DNA of 64,000 nt from Cupriavidus alkaliphilus (GTDB lineage: Bacteria > Pseudomonadota > Gammaproteobacteria > Burkholderiales > Burkholderiaceae): the NCBI RefSeq assembly GCF_900094595.1, contig NZ_FMAD01000005.1, forward strand, positions 124,001-188,000, read 5' to 3'. Below, in pieces: positions 8,619 through 17,308 of this stretch; position 1 is the stretch's first letter, and the number at the start of each line of letters is the position of its first letter. The notes under the pieces are model-generated. The model did not search any database. It was not told the origin of the DNA and worked only from the letters and a program-made list of their open reading frames with translations. The translations under genes and the position numbers were made by a program.

Positions 8619-10314
8619 GGGTAGTCTCCTGGTGGATATGCGCCTGCCTTCCGTCGATGAGGTGGCCGGCAGGCTGTTGTGCAAGATGGCGGCCCGCGTT
8701 GCGCCCCGACCAGATGCAGTCGGCAAGCGACAGGCCGCTTACGTAGTGATTGGATGCGATGCCGACCGCCGTGCGGCCCACCGCATAGAGGCCGGGTATC
8801 GGCGCGCCGCCCGCTGCCGCCAGCACCCGGCCGCTGGATTCCTCCACCGCCAGCCCGCCCAGCGTGATCGCCGGACACGGGAAGACCCGGCTGCCGGCCG
8901 AGATGTCGATGGCCAGCCACGGGCCGGCCTCGAGCGACGCGCACATGGCCGCTGACTTGCCGGCCGGATCGGGCCTTTCGCCACGCGCCGCGGCGTTATA
9001 GGCGTCGAGGGTCGAGCGCAGCGCCTGCCCGGGCATGCCGAGCTTGCCGGCCAGCGCCTCGACGCTGGCGGCGCGGCGCGCACCGGCCAGCATCAGCAAT
9101 GCCGCGGGCAAGGCCTGGAATGCCCACAGCCGGCCGCCCAGGCATTCGCGCAGGGCTTCGCGCGCCAACGCGCGGTTCAGCACCAGCCAGGCGCGCCCGC
9201 CGTGCCGTTCGCAGATGGCGTGGCCGAGGGTGGCGCCATAGGTTTCCTCGTTGCCGATGCGTGTGCCGTGCGCATCGACCACGCAGCCGCGCGCCCACGC
9301 GAACGGCGGATTGATAAAGCGCCACGCCGACACGCGCCCCAGGTGCCGGGTGGCGCCGCCGGCCGACTCGCCGAGGCGGATGCCGCTGCCGTCGCAACCG
9401 GTCGCGCCCAGGCGCCAGGCCTGCTGGTACTTGCCGGCATGGCGCGCCACCATGGCACGGTTGAAGATAAAGCCGCCGGTGGCCAGCATCACCGCGCCGG
9501 TGCGCACCGCGACCGGCTGCGCGTGGCGCAGCTCCAGCTGCAGCACCTGCGCGCGCAGCCGGTCGGCCAGCGCCGGCATGGTGTTGTGCAGGCGCTCGGC
9601 CAGGCGCGCCAGGCGCGCATGCAGCTTCTGGTGACGGCCCGGCGGCAGCTGCCACAGTTCGACGCCGACGACCGCGCCGTCGCGGTCCACGATCAGCCGC
9701 CGCGCCGCGCACTGGCGCATCACCGTGATCTGCCGGTTGTCTTCCACGGCGCGGCGCAGCACGCCATACAGGGTGCGGCCGGACATGCCGGGGCCCTTGA
9801 CGCGGTGCCCGCGCGGTGCGGGCGCGGCATGCTGCGCGTAGGCGGGCACCGCTTCATTGCCGGAGTAGTACAGGTAGTAGGGCTGCGCCGGATACGAGGT
9901 CTTGCGCGGCGGCACGGTGGCGGCAAAGCGCACGCCCAGCGCTTCCAGCCAGCCGAGCATCGCGCGGCTGTTCTCGCAGAAGTCCTGCAGCGTGGCGTCG
10001 CTGACCACCCCTCCGGTTTCCTGGCGCAGGTAGCCAGCCATGGCCTGCGGGGTATCGTCAAAGCCCGCGGCGCGCTGGTAGGGCGTGCCGCCGCCGGCAT
10101 AGACCACGCCGCCGCTTCTGGTGCTGGCGCCACCGCCTTCGAAGCGTTCCGCCACGATCACGCGCGCGCCGCCATGCGCGGCTTCCAGCGCGGCGCAAGC
10201 GCCGGCGGCGCCGAAGCCGACCACCACGGCATCGCAGGCGGCCTGCCAGGAATGCGCGTCGGGGTCATCGAGCCGCAACGGGGCGTGGACGGGGGTGACG
10301 GCGTCTTGAGCCAT
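8602..10314 (-). CDS. FAD-dependent dehydrogenase (fumarate reductase/KstD superfamily)
   Basis: A 570-residue flavoprotein. The N-terminal GFGAAGACAALEA dinucleotide motif is followed by GGASTRSGGVVYAGGGT, the FAD pyrophosphate region of the succinate dehydrogenase/fumarate reductase flavoprotein family. Near the C terminus YAVGRTAVGIASNHYVSGLSL resembles the flavin-closing loop of 3-ketosteroid dehydrogenase-like enzymes. It differs clearly from the second FAD protein at 10866, lacking the YPGAG motif. It probably introduces or reduces a ring double bond. It lies 18 bp downstream of the flavin reductase gene in the same operon. Substrate and direction of reaction are not determinable. Confidence 0.85.
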   Translation of the reverse strand: MAQDAVTPVHAPLRLDDPDAHSWQAACDAVVVGFGAAGACAALEAAHGGARVIVAERFEGGGASTRSGGVVYAGGGTPYQRAAGFDDTPQAMAGYLRQETGGVVSDATLQDFCENSRAMLGWLEALGVRFAATVPPRKTSYPAQPYYLYYSGNEAVPAYAQHAAPAPRGHRVKGPGMSGRTLYGVLRRAVEDNRQITVMRQCAARRLIVDRDGAVVGVELWQLPPGRHQKLHARLARLAERLHNTMPALADRLRAQVLQLELRHAQPVAVRTGAVMLATGGFIFNRAMVARHAGKYQQAWRLGATGCDGSGIRLGESAGGATRHLGRVSAWRFINPPFAWARGCVVDAHGTRIGNEETYGATLGHAICERHGGRAWLVLNRALAREALRECLGGRLWAFQALPAALLMLAGARRAASVEALAGKLGMPGQALRSTLDAYNAAARGERPDPAGKSAAMCASLEAGPWLAIDISAGSRVFPCPAITLGGLAVEESSGRVLAAAGGAPIPGLYAVGRTAVGIASNHYVSGLSLADCIWSGRNAGRHLAQQPAGHLIDGRQAHIHQETTHEPTY

Positions 10315-10332
10315 GCTGGTGCTCGCTCCGGG

Positions 10333-10869
10333 TCAGGCCGAACACAGCGCGCCCAGCGGCGCGGAGGTGGTATAGGCGCCGTCGACGTAGACCAGCGGCG
10401 AGACCTCGCCCGCCAGCCTGACCTCGCGCAGCCGGCCGATAAAGACCGCATGGGTGCCGTAGTCGAAGCGGCCGTCCTGCTGGCAGAACAGGTTGGCCTG
10501 GGCATCGCGCAGGGACGGCACGCCCAGCAGGTCGTCTTCCCACTCGCCGCTGGTGAAGCGCGCTTCGCCCTTGAGGCGGCCGCTGCAGTCGACCGCGATA
10601 TCGCGGTGGTCCGCGGCGAGCAGGTTGATGCAGAAGTCCGCGCCGGCATCGAGCGGCGGGTAGATCGAAGAATTGCGGTTGATGCAGATCAGCAGCGAAG
10701 GCGGATCGGCCGACAGCGAATCGACCGCGGTGACCGACATCGAATAGCGGCGCTCGCCGTGGCGGCAGCTGATCACGGCGACGGAGCGGGCCATGCGGCG
10801 CATCGCCTTCAGCATGTCATCGCGCAGCGCGCCAACGGCTTCGGCGCTAGGTTCGGGTCTGGCGCTCAT
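10333..10869 (-). CDS. Flavin reductase (HsaB-like component of two-component monooxygenase)
   Basis: A 178-residue flavin reductase-like protein (FMN-binding split barrel), with the MRRMARSVAVISCRHGE start and the SMSVTAVDSLSADPPSLLICINRNSSI segment typical of HpaC/HsaB reductases. It would supply reduced flavin to the HsaA-type oxygenase at 12645. Its ATG overlaps the stop of the KstD-like gene by 4 bp (ATGA), showing translational coupling. Length is normal. Pairing with the oxygenase in the same operon makes the two-component assignment strong, though the substrate may not be a steroid intermediate. Confidence 0.9.
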   Translation of the reverse strand: MSARPEPSAEAVGALRDDMLKAMRRMARSVAVISCRHGERRYSMSVTAVDSLSADPPSLLICINRNSSIYPPLDAGADFCINLLAADHRDIAVDCSGRLKGEARFTSGEWEDDLLGVPSLRDAQANLFCQQDGRFDYGTHAVFIGRLREVRLAGEVSPLVYVDGAYTTSAPLGALCSA

Positions 10870-12620
10870 AGAGCCTCCTGTACAGGTTGAGCGGGGTGCA
10901 TGGCGGCGGGTTGCCGCGCATGCTGCGAAATCACGTCCGCGGCGATCATGCCGAAGGTCATCGCCGGGCCCAGCGTGGAGCCGGCGCCGGGATAGCTGGT
11001 GCCCATCACCGCGGCGCTGGTATTGCCGATGGCGAACAGGCCGGCGATGGCGCTGCCGTCATCGCGCAGCACGCGCGCGCTGGCGTCGGTCACCAGTCCG
11101 CCCTTGGTGCCGATATCGCCGGCGTCGAGCCGCACCGCGTAGAACGGGGCCTTGCCGATCGGCGCCAGGCAGGGGTTGGGCCGTACCGCCGGGTCGCTGT
11201 AATAGGTGTCGAACAGGTTGTCGCCCTTGCCGAACTCCGCGTCCACGCCGGTGGCGGCGTAGTCGTTCATGCGCGCGACGCTGGCGGCCAAGCCATCGGC
11301 ATCCACGCCGATCTTCTGCGCCAGCTGCGCGAGCGTGTCGGCGCGCACCAGGATGCCCGACAGGCTGGCGGGGATGCTGCGGTCCGGCATCACCGAGCCG
11401 GGCAGGATCGGCCCGCATGGGTACTTGTGGCGGAAGGTGGCGTCGAACACCATCCAGGCCGGCACGCTGCATCCGGTCTGTTCGTGGTCGCGGTACATCG
11501 CCGGCACGAACTCGGAATACGGCGCGGCCTCGTTGACGAAGCGCCGGCCCTGCCCGTTCACCACCAGGCAGCCCGGCATGGCGCGCTCGATAAACAGCGC
11601 GCGCTGTTTTTCCTCGCCCTGCACCTGCACCGTGGGCGCGCCCCAGACGTGGGACATCAGCGCCACATCGGCGCCGGCCGCCTGCGCGGCACGGATGGCA
11701 TCGCCGGTATTGTTGGGCGGTGTCGCGCTCCAGGCGGCACGGGTGGGCTGCGGCAGGTATTGTTCGCGCATGGCCTGGTTGCGCTCGAAGCCGCCCGCGG
11801 CAAGGATCACGCCGCGCAGCGCGCGGATCTCCACCACGCGTCCCTCCTGCACGGCGCGCACGCCGCGCACAGCTCCGTCCTCGACGATCAGGTCCTGCAA
11901 GGCGGTATCGAGCCACAGCGGGATCGCGCGATCCATCATCGCGCGCCGCAGGCCGCCCACCAGGCTGTTGCCGAGCGTGAGGCGGCGGTCCCGCCGGGTC
12001 TTGCGGCGCCAGCCCAGGTCGAGCCAGTATCGGGCGAACTGGCGCACCGCCAGCCCGAGCCAGCCTGGCGAGCGGCACAGCAGCGCGTGCGCCTCGCCGG
12101 AGGTGACGGCCACGCGGCCGCCCACCAGCGTGCCCGGTGAGGGCGGACGCAGCCGGTCGAACTCCTCGCGCAGCTGCGCGCCGTCGAACGGCATCGGGTC
12201 GAGCGCGCGGTAGCCCGGCATCGCCCCCGGCAGCTTCTGGAAGTAGTCGGCGTAGCGCGGCAGCGTGTAGTAGTGCACCCCGGCCTGCTGCTCCAGGTAC
12301 TGCAGCATGCGCGGCGCCTGTTCGAGATAGGCGCGGATGCGCTCCGGGTCGCCGTGCTCGCCGGTGCAGGCGAGGATGTATTCCAGCGCGCTGGCGTAGT
12401 CGTCGTGCCCGCCCGCCGGCGCGATATGGTGGTTCAGCGGAATCCAGATGCCGCCGCCGGACACCGCCGAGGTGCCGCCATACTGGCTGCTCTTCTCCAG
12501 CACCACCACCGACAGGCCGCGATCGGCGGCGCGGCAGGCGGCCAGCATGCCGCCGGCGCCGGAGCCAACCACCACCACGTCAAACTCGCTGGGCTGCATG
12601 CGCGCTCTGCTCTGGCTCAT
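10866..12620 (-). CDS. 3-ketosteroid delta-1-dehydrogenase-like FAD oxidoreductase
   Basis: A 584-residue flavoprotein with the N-terminal VVVVGSGAGGM motif (about residues 15-25) and LEKSSQYGGTSAVSGGGIW for FAD binding. Catalytic positions of KstD appear conserved: Tyr368 in NEAAPYSEF, and Tyr543/Gly547 in the C-terminal YPGAG, where Tyr and Gly hold the 3-keto group. An YADYF segment near residue 126 may supply the third tyrosine. KstD enzymes desaturate ring A of 3-ketosteroids between C1 and C2; related enzymes act on other cyclic ketones. It lies between the HsaA-type and HsaB-type genes. The family assignment is strong, the steroid substrate only likely. Confidence 0.86.
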   Translation of the reverse strand: MSQSRARMQPSEFDVVVVGSGAGGMLAACRAADRGLSVVVLEKSSQYGGTSAVSGGGIWIPLNHHIAPAGGHDDYASALEYILACTGEHGDPERIRAYLEQAPRMLQYLEQQAGVHYYTLPRYADYFQKLPGAMPGYRALDPMPFDGAQLREEFDRLRPPSPGTLVGGRVAVTSGEAHALLCRSPGWLGLAVRQFARYWLDLGWRRKTRRDRRLTLGNSLVGGLRRAMMDRAIPLWLDTALQDLIVEDGAVRGVRAVQEGRVVEIRALRGVILAAGGFERNQAMREQYLPQPTRAAWSATPPNNTGDAIRAAQAAGADVALMSHVWGAPTVQVQGEEKQRALFIERAMPGCLVVNGQGRRFVNEAAPYSEFVPAMYRDHEQTGCSVPAWMVFDATFRHKYPCGPILPGSVMPDRSIPASLSGILVRADTLAQLAQKIGVDADGLAASVARMNDYAATGVDAEFGKGDNLFDTYYSDPAVRPNPCLAPIGKAPFYAVRLDAGDIGTKGGLVTDASARVLRDDGSAIAGLFAIGNTSAAVMGTSYPGAGSTLGPAMTFGMIAADVISQHARQPAAMHPAQPVQEAL

Positions 12621-12644
12621 GTTGGTTCCTCGTGCCGGCGCGGC

Positions 12645-13838
12645 TCAGATGAAGAAGTCCGTATTGGCGCGGCCCATCATCACGCCGCCCAGGTTCTGGC
12701 CGAAGCGGTCCAGGTTGTTGGCATAGTGGGCGCGCGCCGCATGCAGGTCCAGGAAGCGGCGCACCATCGGGTTGCTGCGGTAGATGCCGTTGCCGCCGGC
12801 ATAGCGCAGCAGGCCGTTGGCCAGCTCCGCGCAGCGCTGCGCCACCTGCGCCGACTGGAAGCGGAAATGCAGCCGGCGCGGCGTGTCGATCTGGCCGCCG
12901 TCGCGCGCCACCGCCAGCAGCTCGTCGAAGTTGCGCTCCAGGATGGCCCGCATCTCGTCGATGGCCACCTGCGCGCTGGCGCACGCCATCTGCGCGCCGC
13001 CGTCTTCGGCGGTCTTGCCGCCGCCATTGCTGCTGACGCGGCCGTCGGCGTAGGCGACGAAGTCATCCAGCGTGCCTTCGAGCGCGCCGATGCAGGCGGT
13101 GCAGACCGCGCGCACGAAGATCTGCGCGAACGGCAGCCGGTACAGCGGCACGTCATTGACGGCCAGCCCCGGGCTGGTGCCCATGGCGCCATCGACGGCG
13201 CGATGGGTGCGGTAGTCGGGCACGAATACGTCGTCGACCACGATGTCGTGGCTGCCGGTCGCGCGCAGGCCCAGCACGTCCCAGTTGCGCACGATCTTGT
13301 AGTCCGAGCGCGGCAGCAGGAAGGTGCGGTAGTCATAGGCACCGCCGGGCTCGGCCGGCGGCACCAGCCCGCCCAGGAAGATCCAGTCGCACAGCTCGCT
13401 GCCGCTGGAGAACTTCCAGTGGCCGGAGAAGCGGTAGCCGCCTTCCACCGGCGTGACCTTGCCGACCGGCATGTAGGTCGAGGCGATCAGCGTGGCGGGA
13501 TCGTTGCCCCACACTTCCTGTTGCGCGCGTTCGTCGAACAGCGCCAGCTGCCAGTTGTGCACGCCGACCACGCCGTAGACCCAGGCGGTGGACATGCAGC
13601 CGCGGGCCAGCGCCATCTGGATGCGGAAGAAGGTCTGCGGGTCCAGCTCATAGCCGCCGTGGCGGCGCGGCTGCAGCACCTTGAAGAAGCCCGCGGCCTG
13701 CATCTCGGCAATGGTCTCGGCGGGAATGCGCCCGTCGGCCTCGGCCTGCGCGGCGCGCTGGGCCAGGGCCGGGATCATCTGCTCGGCGCGCGCGATCAGG
13801 CGCGCGGCCAGTTCCTTGGGATGGTTGTCGTGATGCAC
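12645..13838 (-). CDS. HsaA-type flavin-dependent monooxygenase (acyl-CoA dehydrogenase fold)
   Basis: A 397-residue protein with the acyl-CoA dehydrogenase fold in the monooxygenase branch. It has an N-terminal helical domain (LQPRRHGGYE), a central beta domain (FSGHWKFSSGSELCDWIFLGG), a RATGSHDIVVDDVFVP segment and a C-terminal helical domain (GNGIYRSNPMVRRFLDLHAARAH). These features match the oxygenase HsaA and p-hydroxyphenylacetate hydroxylase C2, which use reduced flavin and O2. The partner reductase is encoded at 10333. It is the first gene of the eight-gene operon, and a candidate operator sits 70-81 bp upstream. No HsaC-type extradiol dioxygenase is present, so ring opening must occur elsewhere or differently. 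Confidence 0.88.
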   Translation of the reverse strand: MHHDNHPKELAARLIARAEQMIPALAQRAAQAEADGRIPAETIAEMQAAGFFKVLQPRRHGGYELDPQTFFRIQMALARGCMSTAWVYGVVGVHNWQLALFDERAQQEVWGNDPATLIASTYMPVGKVTPVEGGYRFSGHWKFSSGSELCDWIFLGGLVPPAEPGGAYDYRTFLLPRSDYKIVRNWDVLGLRATGSHDIVVDDVFVPDYRTHRAVDGAMGTSPGLAVNDVPLYRLPFAQIFVRAVCTACIGALEGTLDDFVAYADGRVSSNGGGKTAEDGGAQMACASAQVAIDEMRAILERNFDELLAVARDGGQIDTPRRLHFRFQSAQVAQRCAELANGLLRYAGGNGIYRSNPMVRRFLDLHAARAHYANNLDRFGQNLGGVMMGRANTDFFI

Positions 13839-13907
13839 CGCGGTCTCCTTGTTGGCCTGGTTTTGTGGCTGGCATCGATGTTTGCACCGGCGCGGCGGCG
13901 TGCCATC

Positions 13908-13919
13908 GTCTGTTGGGAC
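13908..13919 (-). promoter_or_regulatory. Candidate operator upstream of HsaA-type operon
   Basis: On the minus strand this reads CTA-GTCC-CAAC-AGAC-GATG, an imperfect palindrome with half-sites GTCC and RGAC, 70-81 bp upstream of the start at 13838. The same pattern occurs upstream of other genes of the cluster. Binding by one of the two LuxR-type paralogues is inferred from co-location. Confidence 0.6.
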
Positions 13920-13975
13920 TAGCTGTTATCGCGAACGCGCGCGCGGCTTCGTGGATACGCCGGCCCTCACCCCCG

Positions 13976-14001
13976 CCCCTCTCCCGCAGGCGGGAGAGGG
14001 G
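13976..14001. repeat. Dispersed palindrome (REP-like), copy 2
   Basis: Arms CCCCTCTCCCGC with a 2-bp loop, followed by GAGCAAACC. It is the first of three copies in 200 bp that fill the gap between the luciferase-like monooxygenase gene and the HsaA-type operon. Confidence 0.85.
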
Positions 14002-14055
14002 AGCAAACCCGCAGCGGATGATTGCTTCGAGCCTTCCAACTTCCGCCTGCATACT

Positions 14056-14079
14056 CCCTCTCCCGCTTGCGGGAGAGGG
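14056..14079. repeat. Dispersed palindrome (REP-like), copy 3
   Basis: Arms CCCTCTCCCGC with loop TT. It is preceded by GCCTTCCAACTTCCGCCTG, matching the block beside copy 1 at 4608-4625, so the mobile or recombining unit is longer than the palindrome itself. Confidence 0.85.
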
Positions 14080-14148
14080 TTGGGGTGAGGGCCGGAGCAT
14101 CAACGAAGTGCAGGCCGTCGCTATTGCAAACGCCCGCCCTCACCCCCG

Positions 14149-14174
14149 CCCCTCTCCCGCAAGCGGGAGAGGGG
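14149..14174. repeat. Dispersed palindrome (REP-like), copy 4
   Basis: Arms CCCCTCTCCCGC with loop AA. The left flank CCCTCACCCCCG and right flank GAGCAAACC match copy 2 almost exactly, so copies 2 and 4 are direct repeats of one another in the same orientation. Confidence 0.85.
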
Positions 14175-14207
14175 AGCAAACCACCAGCAAACCAGCGCCA
14201 TCTCGAC

Positions 14208-15359
14208 TCAGGCCAGCGCCCGCAGCTTCCTGCCCTGCTTGCGGAAATGCGGAATCACGTGCTCGCCGATATTGCGGATGGTCTCCAGCTGCGCCCACTG
14301 CGGCACCGTGCCCATCTGGCAGATGAACAGGATTTCATCGGCGCCGGCATCGATCAGCCGCTGCACGTAGCCGATGCAGTCCTCCACCGTGCCGTAGGCG
14401 TGGTTCGGGTTCAGCATCATCATCGACGGATCGCTGAAGTCCACCGACACCTTCTCCGACGCGAACTTCGTGTTGATCACCGCCTTGCCCTGTGCATCGG
14501 TTGCCGTGACATGCTCGTCGTCCCAGGCCGACGGATCGGGACGCTCGCCGCCGGCATACCAGTACGACAGCGACTCCATGAAATAGCGCTGCCCCTTGAT
14601 GCCGATCTTGCGCGCGGCCAGGCCGTCTTCCAGCACGATGGTCGGGCACAGCGCCGCCAGGTGCTGGTGCGGGCGGAAGCCCACCTGGTCTTCCGGCTTG
14701 CGCGTTTCCCAGGCGGCGCGGTAGATCTCGTTCTTCTTGGCCACATCCTCCGGTCCGCCGAAGCCGAGCACCAGCGCGCCCATGCCGCGCGCGCCCGCGC
14801 GCTGCAGCGTGTCGGCATTGGTGCAGGCCAGGTACATCAGCGGGTGCGGGTCCTGGCGCGGCTTGGGATGGATCGGGCGGCGCGGGATCTTGATGAACTC
14901 GCCGTCGTGCTCGATCTCGTCCTGCGTCATGATCTTCGGGATCAGGTACATCGATTCGTCGATCATCGGGTGCAGGCTGTTCAGGTCGTAGCCGAAGGTG
15001 CCGGCCTCCTGCTGGGTGCCGCCCTTGCCGACGCCGAAGTGCACGCGGCCGCCGGACAGGATGTCGAGCGTGGCGATGCGCTCGGCCACCTTCACCGGAT
15101 GGTTCATCGCCGGCGGCAAGCACACCACGCCGTGGCCGATGCCGATGCGCTGGGTACGCCCGGCGACGAAGGCCAGGAAGGTTTCCGGCGCGCTCATGTG
15201 CGCGTAGTTGGTCAGCGCGGTGTGCTCGACCGCCCAGACCACGTCGAAGCCCATGTCCTCGGCCAGCACCACCTGTTCCATGATTTCATCGAACACCTTG
15301 TGGTCGCCGGCGCGCGAGGCATCGACGGTCTGGGCTTCATAGATCAACGAAAAACGCAT
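14208..15359 (-). CDS. Luciferase-like (LLM class) flavin-dependent monooxygenase
   Basis: A 383-residue TIM-barrel protein of the bacterial luciferase family. Visible features are WAVEHTALTNYAHMSAPETFLAFVAGRTQRIGIGHG near the N terminus and VKVAERIATLDILSGGRVHFGVGKGGTQQEAG, the usual LLM flavin-binding core. These enzymes use FMNH2 and O2, or F420 in actinobacteria, for hydroxylation, Baeyer-Villiger or desulfonation chemistry. The start at 15359 has GAGAGGGG nearby; the longer open frame upstream has no family similarity. It is transcribed alone, separated from the HsaA-type operon by the repeat cluster and divergent from the VOC gene. Flavin reductase supply could come from the gene at 10333. 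Confidence 0.87.
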   Translation of the reverse strand: MRFSLIYEAQTVDASRAGDHKVFDEIMEQVVLAEDMGFDVVWAVEHTALTNYAHMSAPETFLAFVAGRTQRIGIGHGVVCLPPAMNHPVKVAERIATLDILSGGRVHFGVGKGGTQQEAGTFGYDLNSLHPMIDESMYLIPKIMTQDEIEHDGEFIKIPRRPIHPKPRQDPHPLMYLACTNADTLQRAGARGMGALVLGFGGPEDVAKKNEIYRAAWETRKPEDQVGFRPHQHLAALCPTIVLEDGLAARKIGIKGQRYFMESLSYWYAGGERPDPSAWDDEHVTATDAQGKAVINTKFASEKVSVDFSDPSMMMLNPNHAYGTVEDCIGYVQRLIDAGADEILFICQMGTVPQWAQLETIRNIGEHVIPHFRKQGRKLRALA

Positions 15360-15479
15360 TGCAGTCCCCTCTCGCTTGGTCGGTACAAGACCGCATCCGG
15401 GGCACTGCGAGGCGCTGCGCCTTGGGCCGGAAGCGGCCTGCGTGATCGCAGTGTGGTCGGCGCAAGACGTCGCAACATC

Positions 15480-15491
15480 GTCTGATTGGAT
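15480..15491. promoter_or_regulatory. Candidate operator between LLM and VOC genes
   Basis: Read on the minus strand, TA-ATCC-AATC-AGAC-GATG matches the cluster motif, and the AGACGATG half is identical to that at 13908. It is 121 bp upstream of the LLM start and 76 bp upstream of the VOC start, so it could serve either direction. Confidence 0.45.
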
Positions 15492-15566
15492 TATGAGCCG
15501 CGCCGGGCGCGTCCCTATCATGGGCACCGGGCAATCCGCCCGCGCCTATCGAAAGGAACTGACACC

Positions 15567-15911
15567 ATGCAAGCCAGGCTGCTGCTCTACCCCGTTGCGG
15601 ACATCGACGCCGCGCTGCCGTTCTTCACCGAAGCACTGGGACTGCCGGTCAAGTTCCGCGACGCCAACCGCTATTGCGCGCTCGACGCGGGCGCGCTCAC
15701 GCTGGCGCTGGTGGCCGGCGAGGAACGGCTGGTGGACCAGCCGGCGCTGGCCTTCAAGGTGGACGAGGGAGTCGAGATTGCCGCGGCGATGGCGCGGCTG
15801 GTGGCAGCTGGCGCCAGCGTGGCGCAGCCCGCGGCGCAGGGACCGCACGAGACGCGCGCGGTATTGCGCACGCCGGAGGGCTTTGCGCTGGTGCTCAGCG
15901 CAAAGCCCTGA
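15567..15911 (+). CDS. VOC family (glyoxalase/bleomycin-resistance fold) protein
   Basis: A 114-residue single-module VOC protein: YPVADIDAALPFFTEALGLPVKFRD at the N terminus and a C-terminal RTPEGFALVLSAKP strand. It is too small to be a two-module extradiol dioxygenase, and the metal-binding His/Glu set of glyoxalase I is not clearly present. AAAGGA precedes the ATG by about 10 bp. It diverges from the luciferase-like monooxygenase and converges on the LuxR-type regulator gene 9 bp away. It may be an isomerase, epimerase or ligand-binding protein in the cluster; function unassigned. Confidence 0.75.
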   Translation: MQARLLLYPVADIDAALPFFTEALGLPVKFRDANRYCALDAGALTLALVAGEERLVDQPALAFKVDEGVEIAAAMARLVAAGASVAQPAAQGPHETRAVLRTPEGFALVLSAKP

Positions 15912-15920
15912 CGCCTTGCC

Positions 15921-17105
15921 TTAGCCCAGCGAGATCACGCTGCTCAGCAGCATGCGCACCAGCGTGGCCTGGCGGGTCACGCCGGTCTTGGAGAAGATCG
16001 CGCGCAGGTGCGCGCGTGCCGTGTTCTTGCTGATGCCGAGTTCGTCCGCGGCTTCATCGAGCGTGAGGCCGTTGGCCAGCTGCAGCGCGAGCTGGGTCTC
16101 GGCGGGGGTGAAGTCGAACAGCTGGCGCACCACCTCGTGCGAGGCCTGCGAGCGGCGCTCGGGGTCGCGGATGAAGACCACGCAGGCGGGGCGCTTGCGG
16201 TTGTCCTCGGACCACTCGCTCAGCGGGATGGTGCGGATCAGCACGCCCAGCCTGGCGCTGCCGGACGGGCGCGTGATCGACATCGCTTCCATCAGCGCCG
16301 GCGCGGTGCCGAGGTGGCCCATCATGGCCTGGCGCAGCAGGCGCTGGAACTTGCGGTTCTCCTGGCCGTACTCGACATCCAGGCCGCCCTTGGCGACACG
16401 GATACCATCCTTGGCGCCGAGGATCTCGTCGGCGGCGGCATTGGTCTTGATGATGGTGCCCGACTCGTCCAGGATCACCATGCCCACCAGCATGCGGTCG
16501 ATGGCGCTGGCGTAGACGGTGCGTTCCGACTCGACCACATCCAGGCGCGAGTGCAAATCCACCGCGCGCTTCAGGTGCGGCAGCAGCGAGGTGCACAGCG
16601 CCTTGTCCGCGGCGGAGAAGTCGGGGCCGTCATGGTCGCGGCACACGCGGAAGCGGCATTCCACGCCGTCGTCGGTGCGCAGGTCGGCGCCCAGGATGTA
16701 GCGGATGCCGACATCCTTGAGGAACTGCAGGTACAGCTCGCTCTTGCACCATATGCCGGGGCCGAGATGCTCGTCGATGGTGACCACCCGGTCCGACGGC
16801 AGCCCGATGAACGGATCCAGCGCGTAGTAGTAGTTGTTGTAGGAGGTCTCGCCCGGCAGCGTCGAGCCATGCTCGGAGGCGTTGATCATCAGCCCGGGAC
16901 GATCGGTGGCCGGCGAGCGCAGGATCAGCGTGGCGTAATTGGCATTGAGCTGGCGCCGGATCTGCTCCAGCGCCTTGCCCCATGGCACCTGCTCCATCGG
17001 GCCCTGGTAGATATTGCCCAGCAATGCGCTGAACTCCGACAGCGACACCGTCGCCTGCGCGAACAGGTGTGCGGCCGCCTGGCTCTGGCTAACCTCCATC
17101 AGCAT
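15921..17105 (-). CDS. LuxR-family regulator with PAS-like domain, paralogue of 27788
   Basis: A 394-residue transcriptional regulator. The N-terminal 200 residues (conserved blocks LILRSPATDRPG and RYILGADLRTDDGVECRF) look like an effector or GAF-type domain of unknown ligand. A PAS-like segment follows (MLVGMVILDESGTIIKTNAA). The C terminus is a LuxR helix-turn-helix (FTPAETQLALQLANGLTLDE, then LGISKNTARAHLRAIF). The start at 17105 has AGAGGAAA just upstream; an ATG 6 bp further in is also possible. The gene at 27788 is a full-length paralogue at the right end of the cluster. It diverges from the SDR at 17525. Likely role: substrate-responsive activator of the catabolic cluster. Confidence 0.87.
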   Translation of the reverse strand: MLMEVSQSQAAAHLFAQATVSLSEFSALLGNIYQGPMEQVPWGKALEQIRRQLNANYATLILRSPATDRPGLMINASEHGSTLPGETSYNNYYYALDPFIGLPSDRVVTIDEHLGPGIWCKSELYLQFLKDVGIRYILGADLRTDDGVECRFRVCRDHDGPDFSAADKALCTSLLPHLKRAVDLHSRLDVVESERTVYASAIDRMLVGMVILDESGTIIKTNAAADEILGAKDGIRVAKGGLDVEYGQENRKFQRLLRQAMMGHLGTAPALMEAMSITRPSGSARLGVLIRTIPLSEWSEDNRKRPACVVFIRDPERRSQASHEVVRQLFDFTPAETQLALQLANGLTLDEAADELGISKNTARAHLRAIFSKTGVTRQATLVRMLLSSVISLG

Positions 17106-17269
17106 TTTCCTCTGTCTCCATTGTGGCGTGCTCAGCGCTCCGGGCGAGCCGGGCCGCTGGCTTGTGCGGGCTCTGTGGCCCTTTTTTGTGCCCCGATTAT
17201 AGGGACGGCTAAGAGGTCGCGGCTTGCCCCCCGCCTTCATGGTTTGCCCTAGGCAGCCTGGCCGCACAG

Positions 17270-17295
17270 GTGGGTCGCACATGTGGGTCGCACAT
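17270..17295. repeat. Tandem 13-bp direct repeat
   Basis: Two perfect adjacent copies of GTGGGTCGCACAT lie in the divergent LuxR/SDR control region, just before the palindromic site at 17309. The half-element GTGNG...CNCAC is itself weakly dyadic, so these could be protein-binding sites. Confidence 0.6.
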
Positions 17296-17308
17296 GCCGG
17301 CCGGACTA

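Noticed and set aside
5238..13922. Very long open frames on the plus strand opposite the minus-strand operon (for example about 5238-7037, 9202-10890, 12273-13922)
   Set aside because: They are rich in Arg, Ala, Gly, His and Val with no family motifs, while the other strand has clear conserved enzymes. High GC produces long antisense frames.
15567..15911. VOC protein as the extradiol dioxygenase HsaC
   Set aside because: At 114 residues it has one VOC module and lacks the two-module size and the metal ligand pattern of HsaC.
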